This document shows positions 1-4,832 of a stretch of DNA of 6,926 nucleotides, piece by piece. The position numbers were made by a program, and so were the translations under genes. Positions within the stretch are counted from its first letter, which is position 1; every line of letters starts with the position of its first letter. The notes beneath the pieces were generated by a model. It was not told where the DNA came from. It saw nothing but the letters and a program-made list of their open reading frames with translations, and searched no databases. The stretch lies in assembly GCA_040394255.1 (NCBI GenBank), contig JBEBSP010000142.1, positions 1 through 6,926 of the forward strand, in the 5' to 3' direction. Source of the DNA: Agaricicola taiwanensis_A (lineage in GTDB: Bacteria > Pseudomonadota > Alphaproteobacteria > Rhizobiales > Methylopilaceae).

Positions 1-98
1 ATCTCGATCCATAGGCCGCGCGCGGCCAGGCCGCACATGCGGAGTTTCGGATCGGATCGCCAATCGGTCGGGAAGAATTTGAACCAGGGGTCAGCCAT
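1..98 (-). CDS. 5' end of a phage replication-module protein (partial)
   Basis: This is the first 32 codons of a gene that continues past base 1. Its ATG overlaps the TAA stop of the dnaB-like gene (TAATG at 96-100), so it is translationally coupled to it. The visible start reads MADPWFKFFPTDWRSDPKL and continues to LAARGLWIE. From memory, this aromatic-rich start with a later 'LAARGLW' is typical of proteins just downstream of helicase genes in rhizobial and other alphaproteobacterial prophages, often annotated as hypothetical or replication-associated winged-helix proteins. The position after a DnaB helicase fits a replication accessory role such as a loader or origin-binding protein. With only 32 residues visible, the function is inference. 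Confidence 0.75.
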   Translation of the reverse strand, partial: MADPWFKFFPTDWRSDPKLRMCGLAARGLWIE

Positions 99-1456
99 TA
101 CACGTTGTCCCTGATGCTGGAATGGGCAATGGAGCACCACAGGCGCACATCGTCGGTGGCGCCGTTGCGGTTCTTGCGGATGAGGAATTCCATTTTCCAA
201 CGCGCATCGCGGAGCGCTTCCACGTCCGGGTCAGCCTGCTGGTTGAGGTAGTATTCTTCGCGGAACAGGAACCCGATCACATGGGCGTCCTGCTCGATCT
301 CACCGGACCAGCGCAGGTCCGACATGACCGGGCGCTTGTCATCGCGCTTCTCCACCTCGCGGGAGAGCTGGCACAACAGGATGACGCAGCAATCCAGCTC
401 CTTGGCCAATGCTCTGGCCCTACCGGACACCTCGCCCGCCTCTGCCACCTTATTGCCGGCATAGCGGTCGGAAGGCGTCACAAGGCCCATATGGTCGATC
501 CAGATGCTGCCCAGGCGAACGCCGTGCATTTCCATCTCGGCTTTGAGCCGGCGCGCCTTGGCCGCGATTTCCGCGAACGTCAGGCGCGCGCTATCGTCGA
601 TGTGCATCGGCGCCTTGCGCAGCGCCTCATAGGCATTGCCAACATGGTCATCCATGTCTTTCAGGTCGCCGCGAAGGAGGTCTCCGAAGCCGGGGGCCTT
701 GGTCCAGTCGATCTGATCCGCAGCCATGCGGGCGAAAATCTCCTGCCGGGTCATTTCCAGCGAGAAGATCAGCACCCCTGCCCCGCTCAGCGCTGTGCGC
801 CTGGCCGTCGAACACATGAATGCCGATTTGCCCATGCCCGGGCGGCCGGCCACGACATAGAGCTGGCCCCGGCGAAAGCCGTTCAGCTTGTTGTCGAGGA
901 TGTGTAGGCCGGTGGTGTCGCCTTTGAGGTTATCGGGATTGGCTATGTCCTCGAAGAATTGCTTCCCGGCCTCTGCGAGGCTCGACCCGCTCTTTTCGGC
1001 CTGCACCTCCATCACCGTATCGATCGCTGCCAATGAGTTGCTGGCAACCTCGTAGGGATCGGCGCCGTGCATCTGAGACTGATCAATAGCCGCCTGCCCC
1101 ATTTCGGACAGCACACGGCGCGCCCAGCGGTCCTTGACCGTCTGTAGCAGCCCTCCGATCATCGCGACGGGCATGCTTTGCCGGCAGATATGGGCGTAGA
1201 ACTGATTGCGCGGAACGCCGGCGATATCTTCCGGCATGACCGCAATGACGGTAGGTGGCGACAGCCGGTGCCCGGCCTCAGCCAGTTCAACGCACTTCTC
1301 ATAGATGTAGCGAAAGATCGGCTCGGAGAACCACTCTGGCTTGATGAGCCCGGCCGAATATTCCATCGCGCCGTCATTTTCGATCAACGTGCCGAGCAGC
1401 GTCATCTCAACGTCGACTTCGCTCAGAGCAATTTTTGGGGCGGGGACAGCGCTCAT
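98..1456 (-). CDS. dnaB: DnaB-type replicative DNA helicase, phage
   Basis: Hexameric RecA-fold helicase that unwinds DNA at the replication fork. The 452-aa product is close to the usual DnaB length (about 450-470). Residues about 10-110 look like the DnaB N-terminal helical domain. The linker lies around 110-185, and the C-terminal ATPase domain begins near LDNKLNGFRRGQL (187-199). Walker A is GRPGMGKS (204-211), Walker B is IWID (318-321), the H4-type motif SDLRWSGEIEQDA covers 379-391, and the arginine-finger segment IRKNRNG covers 426-432. The usual 'LRESG' of DnaB is 'LRWSG' here. The ATG at 1456 was chosen because it overlaps the previous stop (TAATG) and because the DnaB homology begins there; an upstream in-frame extension to 1573 has no family match. 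It would replicate phage DNA together with the DnaA-domain protein two genes upstream. No primase or loader is visible. Confidence 0.95.
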   Translation of the reverse strand: MSAVPAPKIALSEVDVEMTLLGTLIENDGAMEYSAGLIKPEWFSEPIFRYIYEKCVELAEAGHRLSPPTVIAVMPEDIAGVPRNQFYAHICRQSMPVAMIGGLLQTVKDRWARRVLSEMGQAAIDQSQMHGADPYEVASNSLAAIDTVMEVQAEKSGSSLAEAGKQFFEDIANPDNLKGDTTGLHILDNKLNGFRRGQLYVVAGRPGMGKSAFMCSTARRTALSGAGVLIFSLEMTRQEIFARMAADQIDWTKAPGFGDLLRGDLKDMDDHVGNAYEALRKAPMHIDDSARLTFAEIAAKARRLKAEMEMHGVRLGSIWIDHMGLVTPSDRYAGNKVAEAGEVSGRARALAKELDCCVILLCQLSREVEKRDDKRPVMSDLRWSGEIEQDAHVIGFLFREEYYLNQQADPDVEALRDARWKMEFLIRKNRNGATDDVRLWCSIAHSSIRDNV

Positions 1457-1635
1457 TAGCCGACCATCCGGAAATGATCGAGCCACGCGCGCCAGGCCAC
1501 GCCAGCGGCAAGACCGTCCTCTATGTCGAGACTGGTCTGCGCCTTCCTTGCAGCGGTGCGATACGCTTCCCACAGGTCTTCGGCGCGGGAATTTCGCTGC
1601 TGCTTACTGACGTTGAGAGCGACAACTTCACCCAT
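1456..1635 (-). CDS. Small phage protein of unknown function (59 aa)
   Basis: A 59-aa protein starting MGEVVALNVSKQQ, with a helical body (AEDLWEAYRTAARKAQ, then DGLAAGVAWRAWLDHF). A strong ribosome binding site, AGGAGG six bases before the ATG at 1635, fixes the start and rejects longer in-frame versions. It overlaps the end of the DnaA-domain gene by 8 bp and its TAA overlaps the dnaB ATG, so all three are tightly coupled. The pattern 'LW..Y......A......DG.AAG.AW..WL..F' is, from memory, common to small proteins next to phage helicase genes. No catalytic motif is visible. Its position suggests a replication accessory role, but that is inference. Confidence 0.82.
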   Translation of the reverse strand: MGEVVALNVSKQQRNSRAEDLWEAYRTAARKAQTSLDIEDGLAAGVAWRAWLDHFRMVG

Positions 1636-2236
1636 GCATCGCCTCCTGACCCCAGCCATACTTGGATTTGGTCCCGATCTGTGCCGGGCGCTTGGGGCGC
1701 CTGAGCGGCGCTTTCCGGGCTGCCCTGGGTTTCTTCCGCACCAATGCTGGCGCGCTGGCGATGACATTCGGCACCTGCCGCTCAAAGGGCGGGAAGTGCT
1801 TTAGGCTGTTAATGATGGTGGTATGGTCGCGCTGCATGTATCGACCGATGCGCGCAAGGCTGTGCGTAGTGTGAAGCACGATCAAATACACAGCCTCGTG
1901 CCGCGCTGCGGCCACGTGCTTCGTGCGGTTGTGGCTCATTATGTCCTTGGCATTCTGCCCGTGCTTGAGCGCCGCCAGCGCCACCAGGAACCGCCAGGAG
2001 CAAAGCGTCAGCATATTCAGAGGGGCCCCGCCCGGCATGATGGGAGGCTCGACCGAAATGACGGACACGGTGGTTTCAACCGGCGGCTCGGGCACTTCCA
2101 CGACCGGCGCCGGCGGGGCCACTAAGCGCAGCGAGCGCACAAGACGCGGCTTTACCGGCTCAATACCGGCCCCGTAGAGCCTATGCTTTACCCCCGCGTA
2201 GTGCTGTCTCTGTCCTTCAAGGGTGGAGAGGGTCAT
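1628..2236 (-). CDS. Stand-alone DnaA domain IV DNA-binding protein
   Basis: A 202-aa protein whose residues about 77-148 match the C-terminal DNA-binding domain (domain IV) of the initiator DnaA. The helix-turn-helix ends in the DnaA signature: IGRYMQRDHTTIINSLK, with RDHTT at 136-140. The AAA+ ATPase domain, and the N-terminal helicase-interaction domain as far as can be seen, are missing. Instead there is a Pro/Val-rich linker (about 38-70) and a very basic tail (about 167-185, rich in R, K and P). In DnaA this domain reads DnaA boxes. Here it would bind DnaA-box-like sites, either as the phage origin-binding protein or as a competitor of host DnaA. The ATG at 2236 has AAAGGG seven bases upstream. 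The ORF is open further upstream but without a ribosome site or homology. Lying two genes before dnaB supports a replication role. Confidence 0.85.
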   Translation of the reverse strand: MTLSTLEGQRQHYAGVKHRLYGAGIEPVKPRLVRSLRLVAPPAPVVEVPEPPVETTVSVISVEPPIMPGGAPLNMLTLCSWRFLVALAALKHGQNAKDIMSHNRTKHVAAARHEAVYLIVLHTTHSLARIGRYMQRDHTTIINSLKHFPPFERQVPNVIASAPALVRKKPRAARKAPLRRPKRPAQIGTKSKYGWGQEAMHG

Positions 2237-2253
2237 GACGTGCCCTTTCGGAA

Positions 2254-2412
2254 CTAGTGAGGGACATGCTTCCCGGCCGCCGAAAGCTCGGAAACAAGCT
2301 TCGCCGTCTTGTCCTGATCGGAAGACGTGAGCTTTCGTGCAGCTGCTTTGGAGCGGCTGAATACGATGTGAGGCAATGCCTCGGGCTTGCGGGTGAAGGG
2401 CCAGATGCGCAT
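2254..2412 (-). CDS. Hypothetical small basic protein (52 aa)
   Basis: A 52-aa basic protein starting MRIWPFTRKPEA, with Lys/Arg-Ala-rich stretches (RSKAAARKL, KTAKLVSELSAAGKH) likely to form a helix. A strong GAGG site lies six bases before the ATG at 2412, which overlaps the upstream stop as TGATG. An ATG one codon earlier (2415) would give 53 aa at a less favourable distance. It ends 17 bp before the DnaA-domain gene. I recognise no family. The basic, small nature would allow nucleic-acid binding, but nothing in the sequence shows it. Confidence 0.7.
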   Translation of the reverse strand: MRIWPFTRKPEALPHIVFSRSKAAARKLTSSDQDKTAKLVSELSAAGKHVPH

Positions 2413-2663
2413 CATTCACCTCTCCACTCGAACTGCTGCGAATGGCCGGGCAGAAGGCCATCCTCGATGGCGATCACATGCGGATCGGCTAGGATTGCCG
2501 AGGCGACGGGTGCCGGCACCGGAACGCGGTACGGCTCAGGGTGAAACGTGCCCCCCCCCTTCTGGCGCTCGTCATGGGTATAGGTTCGTAGTAAGCGTTC
2601 GCCGCCAAATTCGAGGGCATAGCGAACGTCTTTCAGGGTCGCGGTATTATCCTTGCCGGCCAT
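2412..2663 (-). CDS. Hypothetical phage protein (83 aa) with a nine-G tract
   Basis: An 83-aa protein, MAGKDNTATLKDVRYALEFG, then a charged stretch ending KGGG, then PEPYRVPVPAPVASAILADP and a C-terminal EDGLLPGHSQQFEW. It is probably soluble: there is no membrane segment. The end resembles, from memory, small prophage proteins finishing 'DGLFPG.SQ.W'; no function is known to me. The ATG at 2663 overlaps the stop of the upstream membrane peptide (TGATG), and only a weak GGGAA lies upstream, so translation probably depends on coupling. The three glycines at 36-38 are encoded within an uninterrupted run of nine G (complement of 2551-2559), a slippage-prone tract. A longer version starting at 2690 lacks a ribosome site. 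Confidence 0.78.
   Translation of the reverse strand: MAGKDNTATLKDVRYALEFGGERLLRTYTHDERQKGGGTFHPEPYRVPVPAPVASAILADPHVIAIEDGLLPGHSQQFEWRGE
2551..2559. repeat. Nine-base C/G homopolymer inside a CDS
   Basis: Nine consecutive C on the + strand, read as nine G in the 83-aa gene on the - strand. The frame is intact in this copy. One base more or less would shift the last 45 or so codons. Confidence 0.95.
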
Positions 2664-2764
2664 CACATATCGTTCCCGAAATAGATGCATGCGGCGGTGT
2701 AAAGGCCGGCAAGCACCAGAAAACCAAGGGTGAATTGAATGGTGAGGGACATGGTCGGCACCAT
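2663..2764 (-). CDS. Tiny single-pass membrane protein (33 aa)
   Basis: A 33-aa reading frame, MVPTMSLTIQFTLGFLVL followed by AGLYTAACIYFGNDM. Residues about 7-28 form one hydrophobic segment long enough to span the inner membrane, with a short tail. The ATG at 2764 overlaps the stop of the SSB-tail gene (TGATG) and its own stop overlaps the next ATG (TGATG), so it fills the gap exactly. A second in-frame ATG at 2752 would give 29 aa; neither start has a good ribosome site, so coupling decides. The function is unknown. Tiny membrane peptides of this kind are frequent in phage early operons. Confidence 0.65.
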   Translation of the reverse strand: MVPTMSLTIQFTLGFLVLAGLYTAACIYFGNDM

Positions 2765-2988
2765 CAAAACGGGATGTCGTCAGCGTCCGAAGGGACGAAG
2801 ACGATGGGTTCAATCGGCCTGTTAGGCGCGACCGCGCCGCCGACCGATTTGAGAACGACGAATTGCTGCCCAGGGTGAAGCGCGGCCAAGCGCTCCGCTT
2901 CCTGCTGAGCAAGCGCCTTCGAGCCGTGACGGTGCTGGGGAGCGCGGGCCGCAGGGTTCCAGACAAACCAGAACTTGGTGAGTTCCAT
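2764..2988 (-). CDS. Small phage protein with an SSB-like C-terminal tail (74 aa)
   Basis: A 74-aa protein: MELTKFWFVWNP, a middle with HGSKALAQQEAERLAALHPGQQFVVL (positions about 22-47), a short spacer, and the C-terminus VPSDADDIPF. The last residues match the acidic-hydrophobic tail of bacterial single-stranded DNA-binding protein; E. coli SSB ends DDDIPF. That tail is the docking site for RecO, PriA, RecQ, exonuclease I, the polymerase chi subunit and others. The body is too short for an OB fold and does not look like SSB. The pattern 'WNP...A..EAERLA..HPGQ.F.VL' recurs, from memory, in alphaproteobacterial prophages. The ATG at 2988 has AAGGG seven bases upstream; a GTG at 2994 (GTGA overlap with the upstream stop) is a worse fit. 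A decoy or recruiter for SSB partners is an inference. Confidence 0.82.
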   Translation of the reverse strand: MELTKFWFVWNPAARAPQHRHGSKALAQQEAERLAALHPGQQFVVLKSVGGAVAPNRPIEPIVFVPSDADDIPF

Positions 2989-2990
2989 CG

Positions 2991-3281
2991 TCACACCCTT
3001 CCCTGCCCGATCCGGTCGAAGGCGTGGATGGTGGTGAGCATGGCGTCCGCCACACCTTCCAACTGCGCCTCTTCCTCGGATAGGATGAAGTCGTGATGAT
3101 CGAGCGCTTCACGCTGCTCAGCGTTTTTCCGCTTCGACAACCGAACCACGGCGAGGCGGTCCAAAACCTCGTTTCGGCTTTCCTCGGCCTGTCGGCGCTT
3201 GTCCTCAAGGCTGATCGGGATAGGCTGGCCGCGATCGGTCATGGCGTCATCGAGGCGGCGAACATTATCGGTGGTGGCCAT
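2991..3281 (-). CDS. Hypothetical charged helical protein (96 aa)
   Basis: A 96-aa protein starting MATTDNVRRLDDAMTDRG. It has a long charged stretch, about residues 26-80 (EDKRRQAEESRNEV, RLSKRKNAEQREALDHHD, SEEEAQLEGVADAML), that should form helices, possibly a coiled coil. It has no membrane segment and no catalytic motif that I can see. AAGGAGGA about seven bases before the ATG at 3281 is one of the best ribosome sites in the operon and rules out the upstream TTG extension. It follows the 144-aa gene after 17 bp, and ends two bases before the SSB-tail gene starts. Function unknown. Confidence 0.8.
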   Translation of the reverse strand: MATTDNVRRLDDAMTDRGQPIPISLEDKRRQAEESRNEVLDRLAVVRLSKRKNAEQREALDHHDFILSEEEAQLEGVADAMLTTIHAFDRIGQGRV

Positions 3282-3298
3282 TGCAGTCCTCCTTGGGT

Positions 3299-3733
3299 TC
3301 AATCTGTCGAGCGTCGTCGCGTGGTGCGGCGCTCTATGTTTCCGGGCCGGATGGTGGAGGCTCCGGCTGGTTCGGTAGGCGGCTTCCCCGCCGGACTCTC
3401 CATCGATCCCAGAACAGCTTCCGTCTCTGCGATAAGAGCGAGACGAGCCGGCGTAGGAGGGAGGGCCTTGGTGGTTTCGAGTTCATGGCGGAGCTTGGCC
3501 TCCTGGCGTTCGCACTCGGCCGCAACGGCCCGTTGAAGCGTTCGGTAGATGCTGGCAGCCACGTCTTTCGGGCGCCGATAGCGCAGTGACCAAAGCGCCC
3601 GTTCTGGCACTCGGTATTTCCGCGCGGCGCGCAGGCGGGCGGCGTCAATCGTGTCGCCCGGGCCACGATGCTCCCGCTGAACCAGCAGATCGGCCCAGTT
3701 TGCGGTCTCGTCTACAACCGACAGGTCAGTCAT
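3299..3733 (-). CDS. Hypothetical phage protein (144 aa)
   Basis: A 144-aa protein: MTDLSVVDETANWADLLVQ, then RGPGDTIDAARLRAARKYRV, ERALWSLRYRRPKDV, IYRTLQRAVAAECERQEAKL and RHELETTKA, followed by a low-complexity Pro/Glu/Arg tail after about residue 110. The segment at about 29-53 (DAARLRAARKYRVPERALWSLRYR) could be a helix-turn-helix, which would make this a DNA-binding protein. That is inference from the pattern only. From memory, similar 'ARKY.VP...LWSLRYR.PK' proteins occur in rhizobial prophages without assigned function. The ATG at 3733 has GGAG nine bases upstream, and that GGAG lies in the 3' arm of a perfect palindrome (3739-3755), so initiation may be controlled. The upstream start at 3769 has no ribosome site. 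Confidence 0.82.
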   Translation of the reverse strand: MTDLSVVDETANWADLLVQREHRGPGDTIDAARLRAARKYRVPERALWSLRYRRPKDVAASIYRTLQRAVAAECERQEAKLRHELETTKALPPTPARLALIAETEAVLGSMESPAGKPPTEPAGASTIRPGNIERRTTRRRSTD

Positions 3734-4109
3734 TTTCTTTTGCTCCAGGAGCAAAGGATTTTTGCGCATGCGTCAAAGCCTTCCCGATAGTTTTGAAACC
3801 ATCGGTTGAAGGCGACGAAAGGCGATTGGGATGGATTACGAGGTCAGCGACACTCTGCGAAAGCTGCTGACCGAGCGTAGGAAGGGGGTGGCCGGTGCGG
3901 TGGACTTGGAGAGGGACCCGCACCGGCCTGCGGCGCGCCGAGGGGGAGCGGCGGCCGAACTGGAAATGAATATTAGGAGAGGCCGAATCGTGAGTGATCG
4001 GCCCCTGCTGATACTCATTGAGGGAGGCAGAAAGTGACGGAGTGGAGGCAAGGCTGGCCGTGGCCAGCACCCCTCCCCCGTCGCGTCGGATGGTGGAGAC
4101 AGCAGCCAT
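3726..4109 (-). CDS. Doubtful ORF (127 aa) in an inverted-repeat-rich stretch
   Basis: An open frame of 127 codons from the ATG at 4109, which overlaps the stop of the 32-aa membrane protein (TGATG) and ends eight bases inside the next gene. That coupling is what a real gene here would show. Against it: the product is rich in Ser, Pro and Arg, has no recognisable motif, and is built over at least five inverted repeats (3739-3755, 3784-3805, 3890-3928, 3981-4003, 4053-4068). A non-coding regulatory or replication-origin segment would explain those better. A 68-aa frame on the other strand (3831-4037) is also open. Alternatively, this is a translated leader whose passage opens the hairpin at 3739-3755. 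Confidence 0.35.
   Translation of the reverse strand: MAAVSTIRRDGGGVLATASLASTPSLSASLNEYQQGPITHDSASPNIHFQFGRRSPSARRRPVRVPLQVHRTGHPLPTLGQQLSQSVADLVIHPNRLSSPSTDGFKTIGKALTHAQKSFAPGAKEND
3739..3755 (-). promoter_or_regulatory. Palindrome covering the ribosome binding site of the 144-aa gene
   Basis: TTTGCTCC-A-GGAGCAAA is a perfect 8-bp dyad around one central base. In the leftward RNA the 3' arm contains the GGAG that serves the ATG at 3733, and the 5' arm contains the complementary CTCC, so a hairpin would hide the ribosome site. As DNA it also looks like a repressor operator. A TTGACG hexamer, the same as the -35 of the main leftward promoter, lies at 3771-3776, but I see no convincing -10. 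Confidence 0.6.
3784..3805 (-). repeat. Inverted repeat upstream of the 144-aa gene
   Basis: The arms are CCGATAGTTT and AAACCATCGG, with one mismatch that becomes a G-U pair in leftward RNA. The predicted hairpin is a stem of about nine pairs with a four-base loop. It lies 29 bp upstream of the ribosome-site palindrome. Confidence 0.55.
3890..3928. repeat. Perfect 11-bp inverted repeat
   Basis: GGCCGGTGCGG (3890-3900) and its exact reverse complement CCGCACCGGCC (3918-3928) flank 17 bases. The stem is almost all G-C and would be very stable in RNA from either strand. A further 10-bp palindrome, CGGCGCGCCG, follows at 3931-3940. No T-run follows on either strand, so it is not a standard intrinsic terminator. 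Confidence 0.8.
3981..4003. repeat. 6-bp inverted repeat with 11-base loop
   Basis: GGCCGA (3981-3986) and TCGGCC (3998-4003). It is modest alone, but lies in the same 370-bp stretch as four other dyads. Confidence 0.45.
4044..4076. repeat. Palindrome GCTGGCC-GT-GGCCAGC with flanking arms
   Basis: The 7-bp arms at 4053-4059 and 4062-4068 are perfect. Outer arms GGAGG (4044-4048) and CCTCC (4072-4076) extend the structure after a small internal loop. It lies just inside the start of the doubtful 127-aa frame. Confidence 0.6.
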
Positions 4110-4207
4110 CACCACGCCCCCGTCCAAAACCAAACAACCAGGACACCAGCGATAATGACTGCCCAAAGCGCCATGGAGGCAGTGATGGTGAACAGCGCGC
4201 GGTTCAT
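4109..4207 (-). CDS. Tiny single-pass membrane protein (32 aa)
   Basis: MNRALFTITASMALWAVI followed by IAGVLVVWFWTGAW: 32 aa, nearly all of it one hydrophobic helix (about residues 6-30) with a single positive charge near the N-terminus. The ATG at 4207 overlaps the stop of the upstream 39-aa membrane peptide (ATGA), and its own stop overlaps the next ATG (TGATG). A GGGGCG stretch upstream is a moderate ribosome site. The frame is open much further upstream, but only because it is the shadow frame of neighbouring genes. Function unknown. Confidence 0.7.
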   Translation of the reverse strand: MNRALFTITASMALWAVIIAGVLVVWFWTGAW

Positions 4208-4323
4208 GGCAGCGCCCCAGCCGCGATCAGCGCGTATCGAGCAATCAGAACCACCGCCGCACCAGCACATAGGCCGGCAAGGACGTTCAGGACGCGGAGC
4301 TGACGGGTGGACGAGAGGGTCAT
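4204..4323 (-). CDS. Tiny membrane protein (39 aa)
   Basis: MTLSSTRQLRVLNVLAGL followed by CAGAAVVLIARYALIAAGALP: 39 aa, with one hydrophobic segment at about 12-28 and possibly a second short one at 30-38 after Arg29. A good GGGAGG lies six bases before the ATG at 4323. The gene overlaps the GapR-like gene by ATGA and the next membrane peptide by ATGA. Two successive tiny membrane proteins, with opposite-facing gaps of zero, suggest a functional pair. What they do cannot be read from the sequence. Confidence 0.75.
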   Translation of the reverse strand: MTLSSTRQLRVLNVLAGLCAGAAVVLIARYALIAAGALP

Positions 4324-4607
4324 TCGTCGCCTCCCGCACCTGCACGCGTAGCAGGAAGCATGCCAAGTGCAGCGAGATAGGTATCGAGAAGGGCGTCGGC
4401 TTCCATGCGTTCGCTGGCGTCCATCTTGCGCAAGCGCACGATTTTCTTGATGGTCGGGACATCAAACCCCGAGCCCTTGGCTTCGGCGTAAACGTCGCGC
4501 TTGTCCGTGTTGCGCTCGGCAATCTCGGTTTCGATGTTCTCTACGCGCTCCACGAAGGCGCGAAGTTGGCCGGCAGCGGCATTTTCCGTGTTGTCGGGAT
4601 AACCCAT
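4320..4607 (-). CDS. gapR: GapR-family (DUF2312) nucleoid-associated protein
   Basis: A 95-aa DUF2312 protein. GapR of Caulobacter binds overtwisted, positively supercoiled AT-rich DNA ahead of forks and RNA polymerase and stimulates topoisomerases; the family is essentially alphaproteobacterial. Visible family features in order: AAGQLRAFVERVENIE (11-26), the conserved core DVYAEAKGSGFDVPTIKKIV (38-57), RLRKMDASERMEADALLDTY (58-77) and LAALGM. The length is near the usual value of about 90, with a few extra C-terminal residues (ATRAGAGGDE). The start ATG at 4607 directly abuts the stop of the 74-aa gene, with a G-rich GGGGGC ahead of it. In the phage early operon it could help the replication module handle supercoiling or alter host chromatin. 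The family assignment is firm; the phage role is inference. Confidence 0.95.
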   Translation of the reverse strand: MGYPDNTENAAAGQLRAFVERVENIETEIAERNTDKRDVYAEAKGSGFDVPTIKKIVRLRKMDASERMEADALLDTYLAALGMLPATRAGAGGDE

Positions 4608-4832
4608 CTACGCCCCCACTTCCCGGCACTCCGCCGCCAGCGGATTGACCCGGCGCATATTGGCGACCTGCTCAGCCCGGGCCGCGTAGCAGCGACCAGG
4701 ATGCCGTTCCGGTGTCAGCCCTGTGCCATTGATGTTGAGATAGAGCCCGGAAGGGTGCCGGAGCCGGATCAAGGGATCGGCAGAGGCAACGGCCCGTTTG
4801 AATTCGGCCTTGACGAGGGACGCGGCGCTCAT
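4608..4832 (-). CDS. Hypothetical phage protein (74 aa)
   Basis: A 74-aa protein starting MSAASLVKAEFKRAV, with a central RHPSGLYLNINGTGLTPERH (about 26-45) and a C-terminal part AARAEQVANMRRVNPLAAEC. From memory, 'GLYLN.NGTG' followed by 'A..AEQV...R...PLAAEC' recurs in small alphaproteobacterial prophage proteins of unknown function. The start at 4832 gives an ATGA overlap with the Cro-position gene and has AAAGGG eight bases upstream. The longer frame to 4910 would run 26 codons inside that gene without a ribosome site, so I rejected it. No DNA-binding or catalytic motif is obvious. Confidence 0.8.
   Translation of the reverse strand: MSAASLVKAEFKRAVASADPLIRLRHPSGLYLNINGTGLTPERHPGRCYAARAEQVANMRRVNPLAAECREVGA

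Noticed and set aside
122..907. 261-aa open frame on the + strand
   Set aside because: It is antisense to the DnaB-type helicase, whose motifs (Walker A and B, H4, arginine finger) are clear. A long antisense frame is expected at this base composition.
1457..1573. 39-codon N-terminal extension of the helicase
   Set aside because: The extension has no DnaB similarity and covers the 59-aa gene. The ATG at 1456 is coupled to its stop.
2387..2878. 163-aa + strand frame
   Set aside because: It is antisense to three coupled leftward genes including the SSB-tail gene. No family-like features.
3738..3765. Rightward intrinsic terminator (hairpin then ATTTTT)
   Set aside because: The stem TTTGCT/AGCAAA is A/T-rich and only six pairs, GG separates it from the T-run, and no rightward gene ends there.
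3831..4037. 68-aa + strand frame opposite the doubtful 127-aa ORF
   Set aside because: It opposes the direction of the operon, has no downstream partner, and its second half is low-complexity. It is kept only as a reason to doubt the coding status of this stretch.
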